Shown piece after piece: positions 38,312 to 47,127 of a stretch of DNA of 64,000 nucleotides. The stretch covers positions 26,693 to 90,692 of the forward strand of contig DAOUHR010000008.1 in the NCBI GenBank assembly GCA_034428635.1, read 5' to 3'. This DNA is from Bin22 sp034428635. Lineage in GTDB: Bacteria; Chloroflexota; Dehalococcoidia; Lucifugimonadales; UBA3495. Made by a program: the position numbers and the translations under genes. The notes below the pieces were generated by a model. It ran no database searches. It was not told the DNA's origin and saw nothing but the letters and a program-made list of their open reading frames with translations. How positions within the stretch are numbered: the first letter of the stretch is position 1; every line of letters starts with the position of its first letter.

Positions 38312-39886
38312 ATGCAGAACCGCGATACTGCCGCAGCCTTCAACTATCACGACTCTACCAAGCTGGCCTACATCAACCTGGCAACCAAGCCACCTCTGTA
38401 CAAGACCTACTCCGGCCTTCCGGCCATACCCCTGCCTGCCGAATTTCCGTCGCCCGATACACCGGCGCTGGAGGCCATAGGTACATACGAAGCCACTGGC
38501 GGCCCTGATCCTTCCCAGACCACGCTAACTCAATTGCTCTACTACTGCGCCGGAATAACCCGGGTGGGCAATTTCAGGGTTGCCGGGGAGGTGCACTTCC
38601 GGGCAGCGGCGTCCGCCGGGGGCCTATACCCAGTGGAAACCTACGTGGTGTGTCGGGACTTGGATGGACTGGCTGCCGGGGTCTATCACTTCGGACCGGA
38701 TACGTTTCAACTGACCCGACTGCGCCAGGGAGACTACCGGGGACACCTGGCCCATGCGGCCGGCGGCGATAACCGGATAGCTTCGGCGCCCCTGACCGTG
38801 GTCTTCACCACGGTCTTCTGGCGCAGTTCCTGGAAGTACCGCACCCGCGGTTACCGCTACTGCTTCTGGGACAACGGTACCGTGGCCGCCAACCTGCTGT
38901 CCGGAGTGGGGGCGACGGGCCTGCCGGCCAGGGTCGTCAACTCCTTCGTGGACCAAGAGGTTGACAACCTGCTGGGCATTGACGGCGTGGGCGAGGCGTC
39001 CACCTGCCTGCTGGCCGTTGGCGAGGCATCAGGTGAGCCTGCCGTATCCTCTGCGGTCGCCCTGGGGTCGGTGGGCGGCCAGTCCGTTATAACCGCGCCG
39101 GGGGAGATTGATTATCCCGAGATTCGGGAGACCCACGCCGCCACCCTGCTGGCCGACACGGAGGAAGTGGAAAATTCCCGTGGGGCTTTGGGCATTACAG
39201 CCCCCCCACCCGACGGGCCTTTCTTTCCCTTTCCCGAGAAGGCTGCTTCGGCCCTGGAGTCGCGGCCCTTAGGTCAGACCATCCGGGAGAGAGGGTCCAC
39301 CCGCCGATTCGACCGCGTAAACATTTCCCTGGCCCAGCTTGGCGCCGTTGTTATTTCCGCCACCGGCGGCGTACCGGCGGACTTCCTGGGAGGGCCGGGT
39401 GACAGCCTGCTGGACCTGTACCTGATCGTCAACGCCGTGGACAACCTGCCTGGGGGCGCTTACTACTCTTCGCCCAGCCGGGGTGGCCTGTACCAGTTGA
39501 AGGAGGGGGGGTTCCGGCAGGAGGCTGGACACCTGGGGTTTGAGCAGGCGCTGCCCCACGACGCTTCGGTGGTGGCTTTCTTTATGGCAGACTTGGGGCC
39601 CATACTGGAACGGTACGGCAACCGGGGGTACCGGGCCGCCCAGCTTGAGGCGGGCATTGTGGGCGGGAAGCTTTACTTGGCCGCCCATTCCGTAGGACTG
39701 GGGGCCAGTGGCCTGACTTTTTACGACGACGAGGTGACCGAGTTCTTCTCGCCCCACGCCGCTGGCAAGAGCGCGATGTTCGTGGTGCCAATCGGCGTAA
39801 CTGCCGAGGTGAACCGGGTCAGGCCCTTCCGGTCCCGCATCGCCATGACCCTGGACGCCCAGTCCAGGACGTCTACACGGCACTGA
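38312..39886 (+). CDS. SagB-type nitroreductase with two tandem domains
   Basis: The 524-residue flavoprotein has two nitroreductase-like halves. The first (about 60-245) has RAAASAGGLYPVETYVVCRD and FWDNGTVAANLLSGVGATGL. The second (about 320-500) has IRERGSTRRFDRVNISLAQL and RAAQLEAGIVGGKLYLAAHSVGL. SagB enzymes oxidise azolines in thiazole/oxazole-modified peptides, but no precursor peptide, cyclodehydratase or transporter lies nearby, and tandem SagB-type proteins are also found as stand-alone oxidoreductases. It starts at ATG 38312 with GAGG nearby. The substrate is unknown. Confidence 0.8.
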   Translation: MQNRDTAAAFNYHDSTKLAYINLATKPPLYKTYSGLPAIPLPAEFPSPDTPALEAIGTYEATGGPDPSQTTLTQLLYYCAGITRVGNFRVAGEVHFRAAASAGGLYPVETYVVCRDLDGLAAGVYHFGPDTFQLTRLRQGDYRGHLAHAAGGDNRIASAPLTVVFTTVFWRSSWKYRTRGYRYCFWDNGTVAANLLSGVGATGLPARVVNSFVDQEVDNLLGIDGVGEASTCLLAVGEASGEPAVSSAVALGSVGGQSVITAPGEIDYPEIRETHAATLLADTEEVENSRGALGITAPPPDGPFFPFPEKAASALESRPLGQTIRERGSTRRFDRVNISLAQLGAVVISATGGVPADFLGGPGDSLLDLYLIVNAVDNLPGGAYYSSPSRGGLYQLKEGGFRQEAGHLGFEQALPHDASVVAFFMADLGPILERYGNRGYRAAQLEAGIVGGKLYLAAHSVGLGASGLTFYDDEVTEFFSPHAAGKSAMFVVPIGVTAEVNRVRPFRSRIAMTLDAQSRTSTRH

Positions 39887-40022
39887 ATTCGCCGCAAAAG
39901 TATTATTGTCCCTGTAGATGAACATAGCACCTCATTGTCCGAGGCCAAATGTAATGAAGGTCTAGCAGGCTACCAGCTTTGTCAGGCTAAAAGGTTTGTA
40001 TTGATTATTGCTAAACCAGTAT

Positions 40023-40119
40023 CGTCATTCCGCCCATGAACCGGCATCCAGAAGGGTTGCCAAAGGCCAACTGGAAAGTACAAGAGGTACCCTGGAATCC
40101 GGCTTTCTCCGAAATGACG
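40023..40119. repeat. MITE-like palindromic element
   Basis: The ends are imperfect inverted repeats: CGTCATTCCG...CCGGCATCCAG at 40023-40051 pairs with CTGGAATCCGG...CGAAATGACG at 40092-40119. This CGTCATT/AATGACG design is typical of short non-autonomous palindromic elements dispersed in bacterial genomes. No transposase is associated, and no second copy was seen in this window. Confidence 0.6.
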
Positions 40120-40260
40120 GTTCATGCCCAACCCACCATTTCGACCTGCCGCCATATTAGCCAGGCGATACTTGAGCATCCGAAGACCAATTGAACCCTG
40201 GTCAGGAGCAACAATGTGCAGCAACCGACCGCCCTTTGCCTGCCGTTCGGTACGGCCAAG

Positions 40261-40288
40261 TTGACATTGAAACGGGCCGTAGTATATA
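40261..40288 (+). promoter_or_regulatory. Promoter of the dppD-dppF pair
   Basis: Perfect TTGACA at 40261-40266, a 16-base spacer and TATATA at 40283-40288, about 228 bases before the dppD ATG. Confidence 0.5.
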
Positions 40289-40515
40289 TTCCTGAAAATC
40301 TCATGGGGCGATCCCGGAAGGGTTGTCGGAATCCTTCAATTACCCCGACGTTATAGCCGGCTTTCAGTTTTGGCATGGTCGGGTTTTGTTGTATAGGGCC
40401 GTCATTGGGATTTCCTGGAGGCCTATTCTTCACCGGTGAGGACCGGACATCCGGCGCATTTCCTTAGCGTCAATTTTTGGCGCCAGATCTGCGCTTGCTG
40501 AAGGGATTAGATGAT

Positions 40516-41505
40516 ATGAGTGTTGACACCAGCAATGTCATCCTGGAGGTGGAAGACCTCCACACCTACTTCTTTAACCGGACAAACACTGTTAAAGCGG
40601 TGGACGGCGTCAGCTTCTTCCTGAGGCAGGGGGAGACCTTGGGTATCGTAGGAGAGTCGGGGTGCGGCAAGACCATGACCGCCCTGTCGCTGCTGCGGTT
40701 GGTGCCCCAGCCGGCTGGGAAGATTATCAGCGGATCCATCCGGCTTAACGGCGACGATATCCTCCAGAAAAGCGAAGATGAAATGCGGCAGATCCGGGGG
40801 AGGCAGATCTCCATGATCCTGCAGGACCCCCAGACCTCCCTTAACCCCGTATTCACCATCGGAAACCAGTTGATGGAAGCGCTGGGTATGGCCCGCAAGG
40901 AAAGCCACAAGAACATGATCGGCCGGGCGGTGGACGCCCTGCGGAACGTGAACGTGGCAGCCCCGGAGCGACGCCTGGAAGACTTCCCCCACCAGATGAG
41001 CGGCGGAATGAAGCAGAGGGTGGTGGGCGCCATCGCCCTTTCCTGTGAGCCTGGCGTCATCATCGCCGACGAGCCCACTACCGCCCTGGATGTGACCATT
41101 CAGCTTCAGTATCTGAGGTTGCTGAAGGACATCCAGGAGGAGACGGGCCTGGCAATCATCTTCATCACCCACGACTTTGGCGTAGTAGCCCGTATGTGCG
41201 ACCGGGTGGCGGTAATGTATGCCGGCCGGGTGGTGGAAAACGGCCCGGTGCGTGAAATCTTCAACGAGCCATCCCACCCATATACCCGGGCGCTGATTGA
41301 CTCGGTTCCCAAGCTGGAAGAACGAACTGAACGACTGTACTCCATCGATGGCCAGCCACCCCTGTTGTCCAACCTGCCAGAGGGTTGCCGCTTTGCCGAC
41401 CGGTGCGAGTTCGTACGGGACAGATGCCGCGAGGCATATCCGCCTTCTTACACCGTCAAGGAAGGCCACACCGCCGACTGCTGGAGGATGGACGAATCAT
41501 GGTAA
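40516..41505 (+). CDS. dppD: Oligopeptide/dipeptide ABC transporter ATPase (DppD type)
   Basis: The 329-residue ATPase has Walker A GESGCGKTM, the signature MSGGMKQRVVGAIAL, Walker B VIIADEPTTALD, the switch histidine in FITHDFGVV, and the C-terminal oligopeptide-family extension with three cysteines (GCRFADRCEFVRDRC) that in some members binds a 4Fe-4S cluster. It powers import of peptides or similar solutes. Start: ATG at 40516 with AAGGGA upstream; a longer TTG frame is unlikely. It overlaps its partner by seven bases. The permeases and binding protein of this system are not in the window. Confidence 0.88.
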   Translation: MSVDTSNVILEVEDLHTYFFNRTNTVKAVDGVSFFLRQGETLGIVGESGCGKTMTALSLLRLVPQPAGKIISGSIRLNGDDILQKSEDEMRQIRGRQISMILQDPQTSLNPVFTIGNQLMEALGMARKESHKNMIGRAVDALRNVNVAAPERRLEDFPHQMSGGMKQRVVGAIALSCEPGVIIADEPTTALDVTIQLQYLRLLKDIQEETGLAIIFITHDFGVVARMCDRVAVMYAGRVVENGPVREIFNEPSHPYTRALIDSVPKLEERTERLYSIDGQPPLLSNLPEGCRFADRCEFVRDRCREAYPPSYTVKEGHTADCWRMDESW

Positions 41506-42482
41506 CGACCAATGGCGAAGCTCCCCTGCTTCAGGTGCAGAACCTGAAGAAGTATTTCCCGGTTACCAAGGGATTGATCCTGATGAAGACCATCGGCTAC
41601 GTGCAGGCGGTGGACAGCATCAACTTCAGCATCCGCCAGGGCGAGACCCTGGGCCTGGTGGGCGAGTCGGGCTGCGGCAAAACCACCACCAGCAAGCTGA
41701 TGCTCCGCCTGGAAACGCCCACGGAAGGGCAGATCCTCCTGGACGGCAAGGACATCCAGGATTTCCGGGGTTCCGAACTGCAGGACTACCGGACCACGGT
41801 GCAGGCCGTTTTTCAGGACCCCTGGTCTTCCCTGAGCCCCCGGATGCGGGTACGGGACATCATCTCTGAGCCACTGGTGGTCAACCGGCAGGTGAGCCAC
41901 CAGGAACGGGACGAGCGGGTGGCCGAGGTGCTGTCGCAGGTGGGGTTGCACGCCGAGCAGGCTAACAACTACCCCCACGAGTTCAGTGGCGGCCAGCGCC
42001 AGAGAATCGCCGTGGCATCGGCTCTGGCTTCCTTCCCTAAGATGATTGTGTTGGATGAGCCCGTTTCAGCGCTGGACGTTTCCATCCGCGCCCAGATAAT
42101 GAATCTGCTCGTAGACCTGCAGCAGGAGTATAACGTCAGCTACCTGCTCATCGCGCACAACCTGGCCACGGTGCGGTACATGGCCCACCAGACCGCGGTG
42201 ATGTACCTGGGTCAGATTGTGGAGTATGCGGAGACGGAAGAGCTCTATCAGAACCCGCTGCACCCCTACACCAAGGCCCTGTTCTCGGCGGCCCTGCCTT
42301 CTCACCCGGACCTGGTTAGGGAGGAAATTGTCCTCACCGGCGAAGTGCCGTCACCCATCAACCCTCCCTCCGGGTGCCGGTTTCACCCCAGGTGTCCATT
42401 CGCAATGGACAAGTGCTCGGAGGAAATACCTGTGGACAAGGAAGTGTCCCCCGGTCACCGGGTCTCCTGCCACCTGTACTAA
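41499..42482 (+). CDS. dppF: Oligopeptide/dipeptide ABC transporter ATPase (DppF/OppF type)
   Basis: The 327-residue partner ATPase has Walker A GESGCGKTTT, signature FSGGQRQRIAVASAL, Walker B MIVLDEPVSALD and the C-terminal extension with three cysteines (GCRFHPRCPFAMDKC). DppD and DppF form the heterodimeric motor of the peptide importer. The ATG overlaps the dppD stop, and GGAGG lies upstream of it. The gene ends at an intrinsic terminator, so the pair forms a two-gene unit with no permease or binding-protein genes attached. Confidence 0.88.
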   Translation: MVTTNGEAPLLQVQNLKKYFPVTKGLILMKTIGYVQAVDSINFSIRQGETLGLVGESGCGKTTTSKLMLRLETPTEGQILLDGKDIQDFRGSELQDYRTTVQAVFQDPWSSLSPRMRVRDIISEPLVVNRQVSHQERDERVAEVLSQVGLHAEQANNYPHEFSGGQRQRIAVASALASFPKMIVLDEPVSALDVSIRAQIMNLLVDLQQEYNVSYLLIAHNLATVRYMAHQTAVMYLGQIVEYAETEELYQNPLHPYTKALFSAALPSHPDLVREEIVLTGEVPSPINPPSGCRFHPRCPFAMDKCSEEIPVDKEVSPGHRVSCHLY

Positions 42483-42520
42483 GCAGGGCAGAGCAGACCC
42501 ATCCATCCAGACAAAGCAAC

Positions 42521-42553
42521 GGGCCGGACTTGATGTCCGGCCCGCTTGATTTT
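42521..42553 (+). terminator. Intrinsic terminator of dppDF
   Basis: A nine-base-pair stem GGGCCGGAC/GTCCGGCCC with loop TTGAT is followed by GCTTGATTTTG. It lies between the converging dppF and TPR-protein genes and may serve both strands. Confidence 0.6.
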
Positions 42554-42570
42554 GCCCTCAGTGAGTAAGG

Positions 42571-43356
42571 CTACTCGTCCCACTCCCCATCGAGGTCGGG
42601 AATCTTGACGAATTCCACCGTGCCCTCTTCATCCTCGTCCAGGTCGTCGCCGTCCAGGTAGTTCAAGGCATTCTGGCCGGCCAGGGGGCGGCGCTCCGCC
42701 CTGTTTTTGGTCGGGAAGGAGGTGATGTTGTGCAGGCTGGGGTGCCGGTATACCTCCCGAATGCTAATGTAAACGCCCCAGTCATTGATGCCCACCACGG
42801 CAGCCTCGTAACGGTTGCCGCCGGCCATCAGGCGCGCCAGGCGGGTAGCCAGCCTGGCCTCTACCTTGCCGAGAAATTCGCCTTCCCGGACATAGGCGAA
42901 AATCGCCTGGTTCTGGGCCACCAGCGTTACCGAGTCACCCGGGGCTACGCTGGCCAGGATTTTGGAGCCGGCAGGACGCTGCAACACAGTGGTGCCGGAC
43001 TTGCCGCTCTCCGCGATGAAGAACTTGGACAAGCCGCCGGACTTGCGGGTCTGCTTTGCGTCAGCCGGCGCGTTTTCCAGTTGTTCCAGCCGGGCCAGAT
43101 TCTTCTGGGCAATGTTATTGTAGGGCGCTCTGGCAACTACCTCCACCAGCGCCTCCCTTGCCTGCGCGTATTCGCCCAGTTCAATGAAGGCATGGCCAAG
43201 GCGGTTCTTGGCGTCGGTATCTTCGGGATAAAGTGTCAGCAGGGCCTGGTTTACTTCGGTGGCGCGCTGCCATTCACCCTTCATCGCCAGGTCAATGGCT
43301 TCCTTGCTCCACTCCCGTCTCAGTCTGCTCTTGTCTGAAGTCTTTGTCGTTTGCAT
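42571..43356 (-). CDS. TPR-repeat protein, function unknown
   Basis: The 261-residue protein has an N-terminal tetratricopeptide region (about 10-95: EAIDLAMKGEWQRATEVNQA, then AKNRLGHAFIELGEYAQARE, then NIAQKNLARLEQLE). A central beta-rich domain (about 120-200) contains LQRPAGSKILASVAPGDSVT. The C-terminus is strongly acidic (DGDDLDEDEEGTVEF). No catalytic motif is seen, so it is probably a scaffold or interaction protein. Start: ATG at 43356 with GGAG upstream. The 260 bases before it are AT-rich, suggesting a regulated promoter. Confidence 0.6.
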   Translation of the reverse strand: MQTTKTSDKSRLRREWSKEAIDLAMKGEWQRATEVNQALLTLYPEDTDAKNRLGHAFIELGEYAQAREALVEVVARAPYNNIAQKNLARLEQLENAPADAKQTRKSGGLSKFFIAESGKSGTTVLQRPAGSKILASVAPGDSVTLVAQNQAIFAYVREGEFLGKVEARLATRLARLMAGGNRYEAAVVGINDWGVYISIREVYRHPSLHNITSFPTKNRAERRPLAGQNALNYLDGDDLDEDEEGTVEFVKIPDLDGEWDE

Positions 43357-43618
43357 TGCTTTATCACTCCATGGAAAAACCAAAAAATTGCGCTGTTCCT
43401 TGCCGCTAAACCTTCCTTAAGAAATATGCTTGATTGGTACAGCATTTGCCCGAGTAAGGTCAAGGCATTTTTGTAGAAAGTTTATACTTTTCTTATATTT
43501 TGGACATAATTAGCGATACCGGCGGATTAATATCCTTGCCTTGCATTAAGAATATACATAGATTAGTGAGCTAATATTACTTGAGCATTACCGGCAATAC
43601 TAATTTCGTAGGGATTCT

Positions 43619-44335
43619 TCATTTTTCGGCCCTCAATCGCCAGCGTATCTTGATGACGTCCCAAGCCATGGCTACCGCATCACGCAGGGGACGGACCTTG
43701 CTCCCCTCCCGGTAGTGCCAGTCAATGGCCACTTCCCTGACCACCAGTCCGGCCCGCCGGGCCTGATAGAGAATCTCCACGTCGAAGGCAAAACCCCACA
43801 GGGTCTGCCGCTCGAACAGGGCCACCGTGGTTTCCGCCCTGAAGAGTTTGAACCCGCACTGGGTGTCCCTGATGCCTGGCATCGCCAGTGCCCGAATCAG
43901 CAGGTTAAACACCCTGCCCATCAGGTGCCGGCGGGCCGGCTCCCCAATACGGCGGGACTGGTCCAGTTCCCGCGAACCCACCAGGATGTCTGCTGCCTCA
44001 TCGCCAGGTCCCAGGAATCTTCCGATTTGCTCTACCGGCATGGACAGGTCAGCATCGCACAGGAAGCGGAAAGTGCCGGTGGCCGCCAGCATGCCCTGCT
44101 GCACTGCCCAGCCCTTGCCCCGGTGTTCCAGAGACAGCAACTGTACTCGGGGGTTTTCGCTGGCAAAGGCGGAGACCTGCTGGGCCGTTTCGTCGATGCT
44201 GCCATCGTCGGCCACCACGATTTCCCACGGGTAGGACTGGAGTGACAGATAGGCGTGAACCTGATCCAGCGTAGCCTCAATCCGCGCTTCTTCGTTGTAC
44301 GCCGGAATTACGACGGAGAGATAGGGCTGGGTCAC
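43619..44335 (-). CDS. GT2-family glycosyltransferase, dolichyl-phosphate glucose synthase-like
   Basis: The 238-residue GT-A enzyme has the nucleotide-sugar motif VVIPAYNEEARIEATLDQV, the first acidic motif VADDGSIDETA, the metal-binding CDADLSMP, and MPGIRDTQCGFKLFRAE, which is diagnostic for the Alg5/dolichyl-phosphate beta-glucosyltransferase branch. It probably transfers a sugar to a polyprenyl phosphate on the cytoplasmic face. There is no C-terminal membrane domain, so it is a peripheral enzyme. It lies 29 bases downstream of lysC. Confidence 0.85.
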   Translation of the reverse strand: MTQPYLSVVIPAYNEEARIEATLDQVHAYLSLQSYPWEIVVADDGSIDETAQQVSAFASENPRVQLLSLEHRGKGWAVQQGMLAATGTFRFLCDADLSMPVEQIGRFLGPGDEAADILVGSRELDQSRRIGEPARRHLMGRVFNLLIRALAMPGIRDTQCGFKLFRAETTVALFERQTLWGFAFDVEILYQARRAGLVVREVAIDWHYREGSKVRPLRDAVAMAWDVIKIRWRLRAEK

Positions 44336-44364
44336 GGGGCCTCCCTGGCGGGTGATGAAACGAG

Positions 44365-45591
44365 TCAGTCTTCTTCGCCCAGCTGGAAACCCTCGTGCAG
44401 CAGTCGGACCGCATCGGACACCTGATCCTCCTTGATGATGCAGGAAATCCGAATCTCGGAAGTGGTAATCATGTCGATGTTAATTTTGCCCTCAGCCAGG
44501 ATTCGGAACATCCGTGACGCATAGCCGGGCGTGTTCTGCATGCCCGAACCGACCACGTGGACCGACGCCAGGGTGGGGTCGCTGATCACATCCGTCCCCC
44601 CCAGTTGGGAAAGCAGGGCCTGAACTTCGGCATGGGCCTGGGCCAAGTCGGACCGGCTGACGGTGAAGCTGATGTCGGTGATGCGCTCCAGGCTGGTGTT
44701 CTGGACAATCGTGTCCACGTTGATGCCCTTCGCCGCCAGCGGTTCAAACAGGGCGGCGGCTATGCCGGGCCTGTCAGGCAGGGACCGAACGGTTATCTTG
44801 GCGATGTTTGCCTGGTAGGCGATTCCCGTAACCTTGACCCGATTTTCCAGCTCTCTCACTATATCTACCCGGTGAATCAAAGTTCCTGGCGCGTCCCCAA
44901 AGCTGGACGCCACGTAGATGGGCACGTCGTTGGCCTCCCCCAGTTCTATGGACCGGGGATGCATCTTGGCGCCGTAGCTGGCCAGTTCCAGCATTTCCTC
45001 GTAACCTATCTCGGTCAGCTTGCGAGCGTTCGGCACGATGCGCGGGTCGGCAGTATAAATGCCGTCCACGTCGGTGTAAATATCACAGCGGTCGGCGCCC
45101 AGGGCTGCGGCCAGGGCCACGGCAGTGGTGTCCGAGCCTCCCCGACCCAGGGTGGTAATGTCCATCTCCTCAGTTATGCCCTGGAACCCGGCCACGATAA
45201 CCACCTTGCCGTCGGACAGTTCGCTCTGCACCCGGCCGGGGTCAATGCTGAAAATGCGGGCCTTGCCGTACATATCGTCGGTTCGTATGCCGGCCTGGAA
45301 CCCGCTGAGCGTGATGGCGTCATACCCCAGGTTGCGCAGGGCCATGGTCAGCAGGGTGCAGGACACCAGTTCGCCGGTGGAAAGGAGCAGGTCCAGTTCC
45401 CGGGGGTCGGGTTCATCGGCAATAGTGTGGGCCAGGCCAATCAACTCGTCGGTTGTGTCGCCCATGGCGGAAGCCACGGCAACGATGCTTTGACCCGAGT
45501 CCTTGATGCTGGCGATTCTCCGAGCCACGTTGCCGATCTTCTCCGCGTCGGCAACGGAACTGCCTCCGTATTTGTGGACTACCAGTGCCAA
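44365..45591 (-). CDS. lysC: Aspartate kinase
   Basis: The 408-residue enzyme phosphorylates aspartate, the entry to lysine, threonine and methionine synthesis. It starts at TTG with GGAGG about ten bases upstream, giving the expected MALVVHKYGGSSVA and the standard family length. The frame further upstream is non-homologous. Motifs are KYGGSSVAD, ATP and substrate residues in TLGRGGSDTTAVALAAALGA, and two ACT domains at about 265-400 that sense lysine or threonine (MITTSEIRISCII is the second). It follows thrB on the same strand, a sensible pathway pairing. Confidence 0.93.
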   Translation of the reverse strand: MALVVHKYGGSSVADAEKIGNVARRIASIKDSGQSIVAVASAMGDTTDELIGLAHTIADEPDPRELDLLLSTGELVSCTLLTMALRNLGYDAITLSGFQAGIRTDDMYGKARIFSIDPGRVQSELSDGKVVIVAGFQGITEEMDITTLGRGGSDTTAVALAAALGADRCDIYTDVDGIYTADPRIVPNARKLTEIGYEEMLELASYGAKMHPRSIELGEANDVPIYVASSFGDAPGTLIHRVDIVRELENRVKVTGIAYQANIAKITVRSLPDRPGIAAALFEPLAAKGINVDTIVQNTSLERITDISFTVSRSDLAQAHAEVQALLSQLGGTDVISDPTLASVHVVGSGMQNTPGYASRMFRILAEGKINIDMITTSEIRISCIIKEDQVSDAVRLLHEGFQLGEED

Positions 45592-45708
45592 CCTAACCTG
45601 ACCTCCGAAACCTTCCCCTATCAGTAAGCTATTCCGAACCGCCGCAAGTTTCTCAAAATGTACACGATGGTTTGTGAACCTCGTCACTCCCATCCCTGCC
45701 TTCCCCCA

Positions 45709-46668
45709 TCAAGGGCCAAGGGGAAGCCGAATCAGGGTCCAATCCGTGCCGGCAACGTGGGCGCCGCTGGCCGTGGGGCGAGTGATTTCCATTTTGCCCG
45801 GCACCCCGGTCAAGCGGGCCGCTTCGAACATCTCGTAGGCCACCGTCATTTCCCGTCCGCGGGTGAGGGCCAGCACCGTGGAACCGCTGCCCGACAGGAA
45901 GACGCCCAGCGCTCCGGCATCCCTGGCAGCAGCGAATATCAGCTTTATAGCGGGGAACAGGGGCTGACGGTACGGTTGATGCAGCTTGTCCTGGGTCGCC
46001 ACGTCCAGGTACTCGGGCCGGTCCAGGGCCATGCCGGCCACCAGCAGGGCCACCCGCCCCATGTTGAAGACGGCGTCGGCCACGCTGACCTGACCGGGCA
46101 GCACCGCCCGGGCGTTGACGGTGGCTATGCGGGTCTCCGGAATGAACAGGACGGCCTGAATGTCCTCTGGCACGGGAATGGGGGCCGTGTAAAGCTGGGG
46201 CCCGTCGGATACCACCAGTTGCAGGCCACCCAGAACAGCGGCAGCCACGTTATCAGGGTGGCCCTCTATCGTTGCCGCCATCTCCAGCAGTTCATTGGCG
46301 GAATACGGATCGCCGCACAGAGTATTGGCAGCCACCAATCCACCGGCAATTGCCGCCGCGCTGCTGCCCATACCGCGGCTCAGGGGAATGGTGTTGTGGC
46401 AGCGGAGTCGCAAGGGGGGCATTTCCAGCCCGGCCTCGTCAAAAAGAAACTTCAGGGCTCGGAAAGTAAGATTGCTGGCGTCGGAAGCCAGTTCGTCCAC
46501 ACCCTCTCCGGCAACTTCAACTTGAGACGACTCCGGTGAGCCTTCAGGCGCCGGTATGACCTCCAGCCGGTTCCACAGGTCAAGAGCCATGCCAAGGCAG
46601 TCAAACCCCGGGCCCAGATTGGCCGTGGTGGCGGGGGCCAAAACCTCAAATGGTTGAAAGTTTTCCAT
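45709..46668 (-). CDS. thrB: Homoserine kinase
   Basis: The 319-residue GHMP kinase has the N-terminal VLAPATTANLGPGFDCLGMALDL, the P-loop-like PLSRGMGSSAAAIAGGL and the C-terminal GVFLSGSGSTVLAL. It makes O-phosphohomoserine for threonine synthesis. The ATG is preceded by CAGGGAG. lysC lies 118 bases downstream on the same strand, so the two may share regulation. No thrC or hom gene is in the window. Confidence 0.93.
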   Translation of the reverse strand: MENFQPFEVLAPATTANLGPGFDCLGMALDLWNRLEVIPAPEGSPESSQVEVAGEGVDELASDASNLTFRALKFLFDEAGLEMPPLRLRCHNTIPLSRGMGSSAAAIAGGLVAANTLCGDPYSANELLEMAATIEGHPDNVAAAVLGGLQLVVSDGPQLYTAPIPVPEDIQAVLFIPETRIATVNARAVLPGQVSVADAVFNMGRVALLVAGMALDRPEYLDVATQDKLHQPYRQPLFPAIKLIFAAARDAGALGVFLSGSGSTVLALTRGREMTVAYEMFEAARLTGVPGKMEITRPTASGAHVAGTDWTLIRLPLGP

Positions 46669-47127
46669 TACTCCCTGTGAGTTTGCCTTGAACTTCTGTT
46701 GACAGGTCTGGCTTTAGTTTTGACTGTTTCCGTCAATCTTTACCGTTAAATTAGCCCCGGACGGTCAAGGTTCCGAACTGTTTCCGTGCAACGGTAGAGA
46801 ATTATAGGTGCATTGAGGCGATTAGGCAATTGCTTTTGAATGACGACATGGGCAAATCGCCCTTTGAGGCAATGGATTGCTGACTCTTTGGGTTTGGGCC
46901 AGGATATAGTCCGTCGTGGACCTCGAACATTGCCCGCGAGGCACTCTTGGAAGACCGAACCGAATTTCCTGGCAAGATTTTCGGGCCCTTCGGCAAGCTC
47001 AGGGCGGTCCATAACTCTTGGGTAGTGCCAAAGCAAGGTCCCGAACACTATTGCCCTGGAGTACAGGAAACAACCAAGAACGGGACAATTCTGACAAACC
47101 CCAACCCTTGGGACTGTTGCCTGCCTT
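46669..47127. other. Intergenic stretch between thrB and the TreT-like gene
   Basis: This 459-base stretch is less GC-rich than the genes. The minus-strand frame 46746-47198 overlaps the end of the TreT-like gene and has no domain or ribosome binding site, so it is not called. No convincing promoter, RNA or terminator is evident. Confidence 0.45.

Larger units (their letters stand above)
39887..40515. other. Intergenic region with a MITE-like element
   Basis: This 629-base gene-free stretch is less GC-rich than the genes. It holds a 97-base inverted-repeat element at 40023-40119 and a promoter at 40261-40288 for the peptide-transporter genes. The minus-strand open frames at 39982-40224 and 40122-40433 have no recognisable domains and run through the repeat, so they are not called. 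Confidence 0.6.

Noticed and set aside
38312..39886. Thiazole/oxazole-modified microcin gene cluster
   Set aside because: Only the SagB-type oxidoreductase is present; no cyclodehydratase, YcaO protein, leader peptide or transporter is nearby.
40122..40433. 103-codon minus-strand frame near the MITE-like element
   Set aside because: No domain, starts or ends in repeat sequence, and a good plus-strand promoter lies inside it.
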